From: Gardnerella vaginalis
GTDB lineage: Bacteria; Actinomycetota; Actinomycetes; Actinomycetales; Bifidobacteriaceae
Length of the DNA: 48,765 nt
Assembly: GCF_001563665.1 (NCBI RefSeq)
Contig: NZ_KQ961868.1
Span: 1-48,765 of the forward strand
Direction: 5' to 3'
A program made the position numbers and the translations under genes. Positions 36,643 to 45,365 of this stretch are shown one piece after another (the first letter of the stretch is position 1; every line of letters starts with the position of its first letter). The notes beneath the pieces were generated by a model. The model did no database searches. It saw nothing but the letters and a program-made list of their open reading frames with translations, and was not told the DNA's origin.

Positions 36643-36936
36643 TCAAGATTTATCGTATTTCATTAGACGATCCACAACTTTAATAACTTCACTAGTTTTC
36701 TTATCTAATAGCTCTGCATTATCGCTATAAGACACATCTTCTAAACATTCGCTTATTTGAGCGCGAGCAACTAATACAGCTACAGATCTCAACGCTGCTG
36801 TTGTAGCTGAAAGTTGCATCAAAACATCAGTACAATATGCGTCATTTTCAATCATATTTTCTATAGCTTGAACCTGACCACAAATGCGATGCAAGCGAAT
36901 CATCATTTTACTTTTGTCAATATTGTACTCGCTCAT
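36643..36936 (-). CDS. CsoR/FrmR/CstR-family repressor
   Basis: A 97-aa all-helical DNA-binding sensor. ATG 36936 is chosen because GGAG lies ten bases before it. It has the family's MIRLHRICGQVQAIENMIE helix, Cys in DAYCTDVLMQLSATTAALRS and Cys in QISECLED. Copper-sensing CsoR has His four residues before the second Cys; here that residue is Gln. A two-cysteine set without His is that of persulfide sensors such as CstR. No metal or sulfur gene stands beside it. Confidence 0.85.
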   Translation of the reverse strand: MSEYNIDKSKMMIRLHRICGQVQAIENMIENDAYCTDVLMQLSATTAALRSVAVLVARAQISECLEDVSYSDNAELLDKKTSEVIKVVDRLMKYDKS

Positions 36937-37287
36937 ATAAGACTCCAACATTTAGTAAATGTGAAACAAATAAATGACATCTTCATAAGAAATCAACACA
37001 ACATTTTCACCGTACCACTTTTTACTAGCTAAACCAAGACTTTTTATATAAGATACTTATAAACGAATTTATAAATATTCTTACACAACACCACAAAATA
37101 ACAACAAATTTCCAACAAATACAAACAATTTTACATTAAAATACAACAGAATACTTATATAACACAACAAATTTTTCTATTATTTTAATGTAAAAAATTA
37201 TAAAATTATTTATTCATATCAATTACTCTCTTATTTTCAAAAAGTATTTGAAAAACAATACTCTCTAGTAAATTAGTAAAATTTATG
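36937..37287. other. AT-rich spacer upstream of the CsoR-like gene
   Basis: About 350 bases, very AT-rich with words ACAACA and TATAAAT. It should contain the CsoR-like promoter, but no clear -35/-10 or gene is visible. Confidence 0.5.
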
Positions 37288-37378
37288 GAGTTTGCTCCTT
37301 CATATTGAAATAGCAAAACAATTGCTGCTAACGGATTTAATCCGACACAATATGATTCATATATGAAGGAGCAAACTC
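37288..37378. other. Perfect 18-bp inverted repeat with two inner hairpins
   Basis: GAGTTTGCTCCTTCATAT (37288-37305) and its exact reverse complement (37361-37378) enclose 55 bases. Inside are AGCAA-N5-TTGCT (37312-37326) and CGGAT-TTA-ATCCG (37332-37344). As RNA or single-stranded DNA it would fold as a three-way junction. It lies 34 bases past the giant surface-protein stop. No run of T follows, so it is not a standard terminator; it could be an mRNA 3' end, a structured RNA or a small mobile element. Confidence 0.85.
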
Positions 37379-37411
37379 ACACTCTATATAATTTTTATCT
37401 ACAGATAAATA

Positions 37412-40400
37412 TCAGCACATTTTATAATGACGCAATCTTAAGATTCTTCTCATATTTCTGTGCTTCTCATCTGCATTAAATTTGCTTAACAATAAAACTA
37501 AAGATAACATCAATACAGTTGACATCATAATCACAACAATACTTAAAGACGAACCTGTATGAGCTAAAGAAGAATTACCCTTATCTAGTTCATTCTCATA
37601 TGATGAATCGTCAGAATAAGCATCTTTATCATTAGATTTAAACGAAATCTGCTTAGTTTTATCTAAATTCTTCACTAATTTTGATTTTTCACTCGCTTCA
37701 CCAAAAGAACTATTTTGCAATATAGAATTCAAAAGATGAATGTTACGACCAAACACATCTAATGAAGAATCAGTATCACTAATCTTATTTTCTTTCTTGT
37801 CTACATTGTTATTATGATCAACAATATTTGCAATATCTTTTACTGTTACAGTCTTACCTTTATCTTTATCTGAACCAATCACATTAACTGTTGTTGTAGA
37901 ACCACCGTTATTTTCTGATGTAGATCCAGTATCCGTATTTTCAGATGACCCTTCACCCTTATTTCCTTCACCAGATTTTTTATCACCTTTAGAATCATGC
38001 ACATCAGTTGAACCTGTAGTTTTATTAGGATCAGTTGTGTTAGCTTGAGGATTCTTCTTATCTTGATCCTTAGATTCACCATTCTCAGATCCATTATTCT
38101 TATTGTCACCTGTGCTCACAGATCCACCAGATGGATTAGTGCTTCCAGAAGAAGGATTATTTGTAGTTACTCCAGAAGAACCAGGCTTAACACCAGCATT
38201 TCCACCATTTACAGTGCTACCACTAGATGCATTTCCAGTACTTCCAGTTGCTCCACCAATTGCACCTCCAGTTGTTCCACCAGTTGAATTACCACTTCCG
38301 CTTGTAGAACCAGAAACAACACCAGTTCCACCAGTAGTCACACCACTAGAAGAACCTCCAGTATTCGTAGAACCAGAAACGCTTCCACTTCCACTTGTAG
38401 AACCACTTCCACTTGTAGAACCAGGCTTCGAAGGATTACTCTCTTTACCAGAAGGATTATTCACAATTGTCACATTTCCAGATTCATGCTCTTTTTCTTT
38501 ACTAGGATCATTATTTTCAGGCTTTTTAACATGAGGCTCTCCATTATTCTTACCTCGAACTATTGGTTTCCCACTTGAATCAAAAAGCTCTGCTTTCCAA
38601 TAAACTAATCCTTCACGAGATGCGCGAGCTTGAGGACTTACAACAGTAATACTTCCACCTTTTTTAATATGTTCAACAGCTTCTTTAGGTATATTTACTC
38701 TACGATGATCGAGAATCACTGTATCAGAATCACTATGAGCACCATCAACTGCATCCCAAGCTGTAAATTCAACATAAGATCCTTCAGGCAAAGGTTCTGA
38801 AATGAACACTGTATCGCGAATTGGTTCTCCAACAGAGTGAGTTTTATTGTCTAACTTACTACCAATTTGATCAGAAACAACATGTACAGTTTCATTTTCT
38901 ACGCCGAGAGCATGAGAAGCCAAAGGCTTACCTCTTGAATCATATAATTCTGCTTTCCAATAAACAGTAGCACCGTGCGAAACCGATACGCTTACAGAAT
39001 CAACATCAATTTGAGTTTTTGAACTATTATCAGCTTGCTCATCAGTTATATTCACACGATTTTGCTTAACAATTCGCTCACCTTTATCTATCATCAATTG
39101 CTTAACTGTATCTGATTTGCTTTCTGAATTAGAATCAAGTGAAACAGTATTTACAACTTTATTATCTTTACTAGAACCATTAGGATTAGATCCAGATGAA
39201 TTCGTATTCTCACTACCTTTTTGCACAGTAGGATCTACAACATTGGCATGAGAATACGCATTAAATAGCACATAACTTCCTCTTGGAACATTGCCAACGA
39301 TGTGAGCAGTATCATGGAATTTCTCTCCTGCAACAATCATACTAGAACTCACATCAGTAGTAATAGAGGCAGGATTGAGTTCTTCTTGACTAACAGGCTC
39401 CACAAGCGTTCTATTCCAAACATCATCGTAATCAGATGTAAACGCTCTAGCTCTAGAAGATCCAGGGAAACTATATACAAATACATACCATCCAGAATTA
39501 CTTATTTTATTTGCTTGAATGTTTATAATATCTTTAATAACTTCACCTGGTTTATTTTTATCCAACTCTTCAGCAGACCTAAATCTAATCTTTCCACCAC
39601 CAATTGTGTAAACACCATTTTTAGCAGGAACTTCCCAATCAGCAATCAAATGATGATGGCTATCTTCTTTAGGTTCAGCTTTTTTAGATTCTCCTTCAGT
39701 TCCAGGGCGATACTTATCATTTGCGCCACGCACAAGATTATCACCGCCGTCACCAGCCCACCACACTCGTATGTGAGATTTAGCGTCACTATTGAAACCA
39801 TATTCTTCGTTGCCAGAAAAATCACCATAATCCTTAGGTAAACCGCCAACGCTAACAGTTCCAACAATATCTTCACCTAATCCAACAACATTCTGTTTTA
39901 CAACAGAATCATGGAATATTTTTGCTTTACCTTGATGCACAGCAGAATATACAGATCCGCCAAGTCCATCAATATAATCACCTGTAAACCAATCTAATTT
40001 ATTTTTATTTTCTTCATCGCTTTTCGCTGGATCTTTTTGATCGCTTAAAGATATCACCCAAACCCAAGATCCAAACATTCCAGCATCGTTCTCATCTACT
40101 TTATAGCGTGGTGCTTCATCCAACTCTTTAGATGTAAGATCACCATTAGCTTTCTTTGCAACAACCGCTATTTTTTGACGAGCATTAGTAAAGTTAGCTT
40201 CTGCTGCAGCAACCTGACGTAAAGATCCCGTCCCTCTTAATCTATTGACATAGTTAGATGCAGTTTCATCTTTTTCAGGCTTAAACTGTTTCAGAATGTT
40301 CTTGCTATCACCTACAAAGTAGTAGCCTTTTGCAAGCACATTCATACCTTCAATCCAATCATCAAAGCCTAAAGTAGACAAAGAAACATTATTTACAACT

Positions 40401-41338
40401 AAATCGCCAACATGCAATTCTTTTGTCAACATTTCAGAAGAAAGTTTTACAATAAGATGCTTTTGAACATCGAATTCAACAGATTTTTTTTCGACCCAGT
40501 TGTATCCACCATAACGAATTACATCTTGTCCTGAAGATTCCCATCTCTCTAAATAAGGCTCTTCAATATATACTTTGAAATTAGCTTTTCCATCGCCATC
40601 TGCTGTCCAAGGAAGCGATATCTCATCATCTTTAGAAGTACCTTCAAATGTTTGTGTATTACCGTAATCAAAATGAACAAGTTTATTCGTAGATTCAATC
40701 TTAAAATGAGCACCATCAACATAACGTGTTCCATAACGATTATTAAGAACAGCAACTTTCAAAACACCAGCTCTTTTACCGTTTGTGTAATGATTTTCTA
40801 TTCTAATGTCTTCTGCTACTTTTTGCTCAGCATATTCCCACAAATTGTTTGCTTGCTTCATTAAATCTGAATTACTGATTTCAACAAAACCTAAACCTTT
40901 ATATTTGTCCCATAAATCAGGGTTCACATCAAAACGATTATGTATTTCATAAGCTATACTTCCTTGAGTTTCAACACTCATGTCATTTCTATAGTATTGA
41001 ATTAACTTTGCAATAGTAGTTGCATATCTTGTGTAGCTTGGAACAGTTACCCACTTCCCGTCATACAATTTATAAGGACTACCAATTTCAATGCAATAAA
41101 TAGGTTTATAATCGACTTCATCTATAACGCCAATAATACTTGCATTTTCTTCTGAGACAGTTAAGCCATTATAAGATCCTGCTTTAATTGTATAACTCGG
41201 ATATTTATCATTAGCAAAAGCAGTTCTAAATCCCATAACACTAACTAAAATAAATGCAAATGCTACTAAGAGAGAACATAAATGAACCCACCTAGTATAC
41301 ACATTTATTGCATTCTTTCTTATACTGTGCTTCCCCAT
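37412..41338 (-). CDS. Giant LPXTG-type cell-wall-anchored surface protein
   Basis: A 1308-aa secreted protein from ATG 41338, which has AAGGAG six bases upstream; 22 more open codons lie before it. Residues about 10-45 form a long signal peptide ending near AFA. The first part has TQGSIAYEIHNRF, then an about 350-residue region of unknown fold. From about residue 720 two copies of a module follow, each with a GxxxxDT...GSYVxFxA start and a VYWKAELYDSRGKPL-type end. Next are a Ser/Gly/Thr/Asn wall-spanning region (about residues 1000-1180), the sortase motif LAHTG, a hydrophobic segment and a basic tail. It is probably an adhesin; ligand unknown. Confidence 0.88.
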   Translation of the reverse strand: MGKHSIRKNAINVYTRWVHLCSLLVAFAFILVSVMGFRTAFANDKYPSYTIKAGSYNGLTVSEENASIIGVIDEVDYKPIYCIEIGSPYKLYDGKWVTVPSYTRYATTIAKLIQYYRNDMSVETQGSIAYEIHNRFDVNPDLWDKYKGLGFVEISNSDLMKQANNLWEYAEQKVAEDIRIENHYTNGKRAGVLKVAVLNNRYGTRYVDGAHFKIESTNKLVHFDYGNTQTFEGTSKDDEISLPWTADGDGKANFKVYIEEPYLERWESSGQDVIRYGGYNWVEKKSVEFDVQKHLIVKLSSEMLTKELHVGDLVVNNVSLSTLGFDDWIEGMNVLAKGYYFVGDSKNILKQFKPEKDETASNYVNRLRGTGSLRQVAAAEANFTNARQKIAVVAKKANGDLTSKELDEAPRYKVDENDAGMFGSWVWVISLSDQKDPAKSDEENKNKLDWFTGDYIDGLGGSVYSAVHQGKAKIFHDSVVKQNVVGLGEDIVGTVSVGGLPKDYGDFSGNEEYGFNSDAKSHIRVWWAGDGGDNLVRGANDKYRPGTEGESKKAEPKEDSHHHLIADWEVPAKNGVYTIGGGKIRFRSAEELDKNKPGEVIKDIINIQANKISNSGWYVFVYSFPGSSRARAFTSDYDDVWNRTLVEPVSQEELNPASITTDVSSSMIVAGEKFHDTAHIVGNVPRGSYVLFNAYSHANVVDPTVQKGSENTNSSGSNPNGSSKDNKVVNTVSLDSNSESKSDTVKQLMIDKGERIVKQNRVNITDEQADNSSKTQIDVDSVSVSVSHGATVYWKAELYDSRGKPLASHALGVENETVHVVSDQIGSKLDNKTHSVGEPIRDTVFISEPLPEGSYVEFTAWDAVDGAHSDSDTVILDHRRVNIPKEAVEHIKKGGSITVVSPQARASREGLVYWKAELFDSSGKPIVRGKNNGEPHVKKPENNDPSKEKEHESGNVTIVNNPSGKESNPSKPGSTSGSGSTSGSGSVSGSTNTGGSSSGVTTGGTGVVSGSTSGSGNSTGGTTGGAIGGATGSTGNASSGSTVNGGNAGVKPGSSGVTTNNPSSGSTNPSGGSVSTGDNKNNGSENGESKDQDKKNPQANTTDPNKTTGSTDVHDSKGDKKSGEGNKGEGSSENTDTGSTSENNGGSTTTVNVIGSDKDKGKTVTVKDIANIVDHNNNVDKKENKISDTDSSLDVFGRNIHLLNSILQNSSFGEASEKSKLVKNLDKTKQISFKSNDKDAYSDDSSYENELDKGNSSLAHTGSSLSIVVIMMSTVLMLSLVLLLSKFNADEKHRNMRRILRLRHYKMC

Positions 41339-41677
41339 AAGAAACTCCTTAACCCAACCCTTAAGCGATAGCACTCTACTATCACCTTGAGCAAAATTGC
41401 TCATGAAATAACTATGAACGCAAGATTTAAATATGTAAATAAAAAATCATCAATGTGGTCAGAAGTTCAAAACATATGAAAACTATAAAATCATTCACAT
41501 AAGTTATACACATTCGCATGAAATTAGAAAATAATTAGAAAATAAGGGCTATTTCCCAAAATAATTAAATAAAATTTGTGAAAAATTGGACTATAGGTCT
41601 TTTAACCTATAACCTGACATGCAAGGGTTTTCGGCATGAAAAAAGGGTTTCTAGCGATTGGCTAGAAACCCTAAACG
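41339..41677. other. Leader of the giant surface protein
   Basis: AT-rich spacer holding the tRNA-Ser terminator and a small dyad TATAGGT/ACCTATA (41592-41611). The surface-protein promoter should be here, but no convincing pair of boxes is seen. Confidence 0.5.
41637..41672 (-). terminator. Terminator after tRNA-Ser
   Basis: On the minus strand AGGGTTTCTAG pairs with CTAGAAACCCT around a 7-base loop and is followed by six T. It begins a few bases past the tRNA 3' end. Confidence 0.95.
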
Positions 41678-41764
41678 CGGAGTCAGAGAGATTCGAACTC
41701 TCGAGCCGCTTGCGCAACTAACACCTTAGCAGGGTGCCCCTATCGGCCACTCAGGCATGACTCC
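41678..41764 (-). tRNA. tRNA-Ser(GCU)
   Basis: The acceptor stem GGAGTCA/TGACTCC closes an 87-base tRNA. The anticodon loop CTGCTAA gives anticodon GCU, reading AGC and AGU. A long variable arm marks class II serine tRNA, and the T-arm is GAGAG-TTCGAAT-CTCTC. The discriminator is G and CCA is not encoded. Confidence 0.98.
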
Positions 41765-41861
41765 AGTTGCTTTACCATTTGATAACGCAACGAGTTGCTA
41801 CTATATCACCCCTTGCGGACTGTGAAAAGTCAACAACGACACACCAACATAATTTTTACAG

Positions 41862-42794
41862 TTATGCAGGTTGGTGATCTCCAGAAAAAGTTATGAAGAC
41901 TGCAAACATAACCAATCCCATACCAATTACGTCAATCCACGTTGGTATTTCACCAAAACCAATACCAACAATAGCTGCAATCGCAGGATACAATGCTTGC
42001 ATAACTGAATATTTTGCTGATGTTACGCGCTTTAATAAAACTTGATCCAATAAAGTAGGGAAAAACGATGCGCAAGTAGCGATTACAATCATCAATGCTA
42101 TAAGTTTCAATGCTCCAAACGATCCAACTGCCCAAGTTGCACCAGGTTTAGGCCATATAACATGACAAACTGCAGGAATAGCTAAAACTGTTGATTGCAA
42201 TAACCAACCTATTAAAGTAGCAACACTAACTCTATCAATTGCATTCTTGCCTTTAGCCATAGCGCGACCTGAAACAATATATAATCCCCACATTGAACCA
42301 CCTATGAGAATTGCAATCAAACCAGTAAGAAAATGAGGGCTAGAACCATCTTTCATAGACGTTACAGCGAGCAAAGTTATACCACAAGCAGCAATAACAA
42401 TTCCAATTCTTTCACGCCAAGTTCTTCCTGTTATAACAGCAACAAGCAGAGGACCAACGAATTCAATGGTGACAGCAACTCCAACAGCCATACAGCTTAT
42501 TGCAACATAAAACATAGTGTTCATTAAAACTAGTGAGACACCTAACGCAACAACAATTCCCCACTGTTTTAAAGTTTTTGGCAGAAATTGCCGCTTTTTG
42601 CGAGAAAAAGGACGTCTCCAAGCAAGAAGAAACAGCGTCATAAAACCAACGCGATACCACACTGCATACAACGGATCCAATTGACTAAAAGCCACTTTTG
42701 CAACCGATGTTGCAACATAAACCATTGTTGCTTCAAAAATTATAATCAATATAACTGGCATGCGGTTAAGAAGGTTCACCAAGAATTGTTTCAT
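41862..42794 (-). CDS. EamA/RhaT-family (DMT) transporter
   Basis: A 310-aa integral membrane protein with about ten hydrophobic segments in two EamA halves. The first half includes DPLYAVWYRVGFMTLFLLAW, and TIEFVGPLLVAVITGR ends it; the second has GSMWGLYIVSGRAMA and SAKYSVMQALYPAIAAIVGI. Family members export amino acids or related small molecules (for example RhtA). The substrate is not evident. No strong ribosome site precedes ATG 42794. Confidence 0.88.
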   Translation of the reverse strand: MKQFLVNLLNRMPVILIIIFEATMVYVATSVAKVAFSQLDPLYAVWYRVGFMTLFLLAWRRPFSRKKRQFLPKTLKQWGIVVALGVSLVLMNTMFYVAISCMAVGVAVTIEFVGPLLVAVITGRTWRERIGIVIAACGITLLAVTSMKDGSSPHFLTGLIAILIGGSMWGLYIVSGRAMAKGKNAIDRVSVATLIGWLLQSTVLAIPAVCHVIWPKPGATWAVGSFGALKLIALMIVIATCASFFPTLLDQVLLKRVTSAKYSVMQALYPAIAAIVGIGFGEIPTWIDVIGMGLVMFAVFITFSGDHQPA

Positions 42795-43025
42795 ACTGAT
42801 AACAGTACACGAAGTTAATACTTATTTATTACACAAAACTTTGTTAAATGATTTTATTACATTCATATAGCAATGAATATAGCAATGAATATAGATTGAA
42901 ACTTTCGAACAAATTGTAAGAACTTCGTAACAAAAAATTCTTTTTATAATATTAAAAAATTGAAAATCGTTAAATTCCCAACGAAATGACTTCAACACGC
43001 TGATAAAATAAAAAGATGCAATAAT

Positions 43026-43039
43026 CGAACACTTGTTCT
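43026..43039. promoter_or_regulatory. LexA-type SOS box
   Basis: CGAAC-ACTT-GTTCT matches the Gram-positive/actinobacterial LexA operator CGAACNNNNGTTCG at all but one base. It ends 11 bases before the dinB start codon, so LexA would block the transcription start. A -10-like TAAAAT lies near 43005. Confidence 0.85.
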
Positions 43040-43050
43040 ATCATTGCATT

Positions 43051-44733
43051 ATGAGTACCGCACCAAGAGTATCTGCAGCAAAGCGTGATTGGGGGCACGA
43101 CACCTCTAACTGCAACATACTTCATATTGATATGGATGCTTTTTATGCATCTATTGAGATTGCGCGGCACCCAGAACTGAAAGGAAAACCTGTAATAGTT
43201 GGGGATGGTCCACGTTCTGTAGTTTCAGCGGCAAGCTATGAAGCACGAGCGTACGGCGTTAATTCAGCAATGCCAACAGCTAAAGCACGTAGGCTATGTC
43301 CAGATGGCATTTTTCTTCCAGTTGACATGGAATATTATCAGTTTATTTCAAGCAGAATTTTTGACGAAATTTTCTGCAAGATTACTGATCAGATAGAGAA
43401 AGTTTCAATCGACGAATGTTATATGGACGTACATTCAGCAATGCTTCGCTGGAGTACGCCTATAGAAATAGGAAGGTGGATACGAAATGAAACTGAGAGC
43501 AGATTTCATTTAACTTGTTCAATAGGTATTGCGTCAAATAAGCTTATTGCAAAAATGGCTTCAACGAATGCAAAACCTGACGGAATGCTATTGATTCCTG
43601 AAAATCAAAATGCAAATTTTGTATCAATTATGCCTTTGAGAGCCATACCAGGAATTGGTTCATCAATATCTCGTTCATTAAAAGCATGGGGTATTAACGA
43701 CATCTATTCTCTGCGCACGGTTAGCGAAGAAACTCTTCAGCGTATAACTGGTTCTTATAGTTCAGCGCACATGCTATATCAATCAGCACACGGAATTGAC
43801 GAACGGCAGATAGTCAATAATGCTAAAGAAAAATCAATTGGTACAGAAAGAACTTTTGATTATGACACTACTGACATTGAAGAAGTAAATAAACTTCTTA
43901 GATACTGTTGCAATGAAGTAGCAAGATCACTTAGAAAACACGAATTAGTGGCATATACAGTAACACTTAAACTACGATTCGGTAATTTGCATTACGTGAC
44001 TCGTTCGCGAACTATGCGAAACGCAACAGATGTTGCATATGAGTTATATAAGCAAGTAACAGAGCTACTTAATGCAATAAACCCACAAATAAAAAACACA
44101 GCATTTGACGCTACTGACGTTTCTCAACATGTACCTTCTTACTTGTCACGCGAAAAGAATAGTAGAGAAACTCAATATAAAGAAATTACGTCAAAAGAAA
44201 AAGAAGGAGAACAACTAAATGACTATAAAAGTGAAGATGAGCTGAAAAGCAAAAGAAATAAATCAAAAACGCGATTATTAAGTCCAATTCGGCTCGCGGG
44301 AGTAAGTGTTAGCAATTTGAGGAAGGGCAAACACACCCCCATTCAGCCGTCAATAGACGACATATATGAAAAAGAAAACCGCGAGCCGACTTTTAATAAC
44401 AACGCTCAAACAAGGGATAACTATGCCCACAGTTCCAATTTAAATAAAAATAAATCCACTAGAAAGGTATCAATCACATTACACAGCTCAACAAACGCCA
44501 CAAATACAAGCAATACAGCAAGCACAAATAATGCTACAGATACAAGATGTAATTCTGATACGAAAAGCAATTACAATACAAATAATGCCACCAAAACATA
44601 CGGCAAAACTGGTACAAGTTGCGCACGTAAAATAAACAACTCAAATAAATTAACGCGAATAAGACGTGCAGAACAAGTACTTGACGAAGTTAAAGAAAAG
44701 TATGGAGAAAATATAGCAAACTTAGGAATATGA
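43051..44733 (+). CDS. dinB: DNA polymerase IV (Y family)
   Basis: Error-prone translesion polymerase. ATG 43051 is chosen because the six codons before it run into the SOS box. The 560-aa product has the catalytic ILHIDMDAFYASIE and SIDECYMDV motifs, SIGIASNKLIAKMAS, the thumb helix-hairpin-helix IPGIGSSISRSLKAWGI and the little-finger segments KSIGTERTFDY and RLAGVSVSNL. It is about 150 residues longer than E. coli Pol IV. One insert (about 60 residues, Lys/Glu-rich) splits the little-finger domain, and an Asn/Thr/Ser-rich linker (about 90 residues) precedes a normal C-terminal RRAEQVLDEVKEKYGEN. It converges on fdxA with a 14-base gap. Confidence 0.95.
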   Translation: MSTAPRVSAAKRDWGHDTSNCNILHIDMDAFYASIEIARHPELKGKPVIVGDGPRSVVSAASYEARAYGVNSAMPTAKARRLCPDGIFLPVDMEYYQFISSRIFDEIFCKITDQIEKVSIDECYMDVHSAMLRWSTPIEIGRWIRNETESRFHLTCSIGIASNKLIAKMASTNAKPDGMLLIPENQNANFVSIMPLRAIPGIGSSISRSLKAWGINDIYSLRTVSEETLQRITGSYSSAHMLYQSAHGIDERQIVNNAKEKSIGTERTFDYDTTDIEEVNKLLRYCCNEVARSLRKHELVAYTVTLKLRFGNLHYVTRSRTMRNATDVAYELYKQVTELLNAINPQIKNTAFDATDVSQHVPSYLSREKNSRETQYKEITSKEKEGEQLNDYKSEDELKSKRNKSKTRLLSPIRLAGVSVSNLRKGKHTPIQPSIDDIYEKENREPTFNNNAQTRDNYAHSSNLNKNKSTRKVSITLHSSTNATNTSNTASTNNATDTRCNSDTKSNYNTNNATKTYGKTGTSCARKINNSNKLTRIRRAEQVLDEVKEKYGENIANLGI

Positions 44734-44747
44734 AAATACGAATGCTC

Positions 44748-45065
44748 TTATTTTCTAGAAGGGAGTTCAGACACACGTTGTTCATCCCAACCTGAAGCAC
44801 CAGCATCAGTAGCTCCGCCTAAATCACCAAGCTTATTGAAATAATCAACAGCAGCATCACGATACCATTGCCATTCTTCAGGAACGTCATCTTCGTAAAA
44901 AATTGCTTCTACAGGGCAAACAGGCTCGCACGCACCGCAATCAACACACTCATTAGGGTTTATGTAAAGTGTTCGATCTCCCTCATAGATGCAATCAACA
45001 GGGCACTCATCAACACAAGCCTTATCTTTAACATCAACACAAGGTTCTGCTATAACATAAGCCAT
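44748..45065 (-). CDS. fdxA: Seven-iron-type ferredoxin FdxA
   Basis: A 105-aa electron carrier. The cysteine pattern CVDVKDKACVDECPVDC then CVDCGACEPVCP is that of 3Fe-4S plus 4Fe-4S actinobacterial ferredoxins. ATG 45065 follows AAAGGAG; the frame is open 18 codons further but without a site. The C-terminal DVPEEWQWYRDAAVDYFN is typical of the FdxA group. Promoter -10 and a 5' hairpin are upstream. Confidence 0.95.
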   Translation of the reverse strand: MAYVIAEPCVDVKDKACVDECPVDCIYEGDRTLYINPNECVDCGACEPVCPVEAIFYEDDVPEEWQWYRDAAVDYFNKLGDLGGATDAGASGWDEQRVSELPSRK

Positions 45066-45135
45066 GAGTACTCCTTTAATTGCAAACTGACAACAGCACG
45101 CACAACAACTAGCACGCAAAACAACTAATATAAGC

Positions 45136-45168
45136 GGTTGGCATCTTAATAAAGTTAAAATGCCAACC
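45136..45168 (-). other. Hairpin at the fdxA mRNA 5' end / permease 3' region
   Basis: GGTTGGCAT (45136-45144) and ATGCCAACC (45160-45168) pair perfectly; an inner TTAA/TTAA extends the stem. If the TATAAT at 45174-45179 is the fdxA -10, transcription would start near 45167, so this stem-loop would form the very 5' end of the message. It could also help end the permease transcript, though no strong T-run follows. Confidence 0.75.
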
Positions 45169-45173
45169 TTGCT

Positions 45174-45179
45174 ATTATA
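45174..45179 (-). promoter_or_regulatory. Consensus -10 box of fdxA
   Basis: The minus strand reads GGGGTATAATAGC, a perfect TATAAT. No good -35 stands 16-18 bases upstream, so an activator or extended contacts may be needed. Confidence 0.55.
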
Positions 45180-45258
45180 CCCCAGAAAACAAATGAAGGA
45201 CTACAAAGACTCTCCGTAAAAAGTCAGCTCAGTATGCAAATCGCTTTGCTGACACTGC

Positions 45259-45345
45259 TTAGTCTTCTTCAATCTGCGAAGTTGGCTCAGACTGCAAAGT
45301 CTGCTCACTTTGCGAAGTCTGCGAAGTTTGCGAAGTTTGCAAAGT
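45259..45345 (-). pseudogene. Cut-off C-terminal tail of the APC permease
   Basis: Past the permease stop TAG (45346-45348) the same frame stays open for 28 codons to TAA (45259-45261). These codons read TLQTSQTSQTSQSEQTLQS then EPTSQIEED, which continues the TSQSE pattern just before the stop. CAG to TAG, one base change, would explain the break. A 9-bp tandem repeat (45311-45346) codes the TSQ units. Confidence 0.7.
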
Positions 45346-45365
45346 CTACTCACTTTGCGAAGTAT
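45275..45365. repeat. 9-bp tandem repeats at the permease 3' end
   Basis: TGCGAAGTC, TGCGAAGTT, TGCGAAGTT and TGCAAAGTC stand head to tail at 45311-45346, with scattered further copies (TGCGAAGTT at 45275, TTTGCGAAGT at 45354). The period is three codons. Confidence 0.88.

Noticed and set aside
38103..38534. Pro/Val-rich plus-strand open frame.
   Set aside because: It is the antisense of the Ser/Gly-coding stalk of the giant surface protein.
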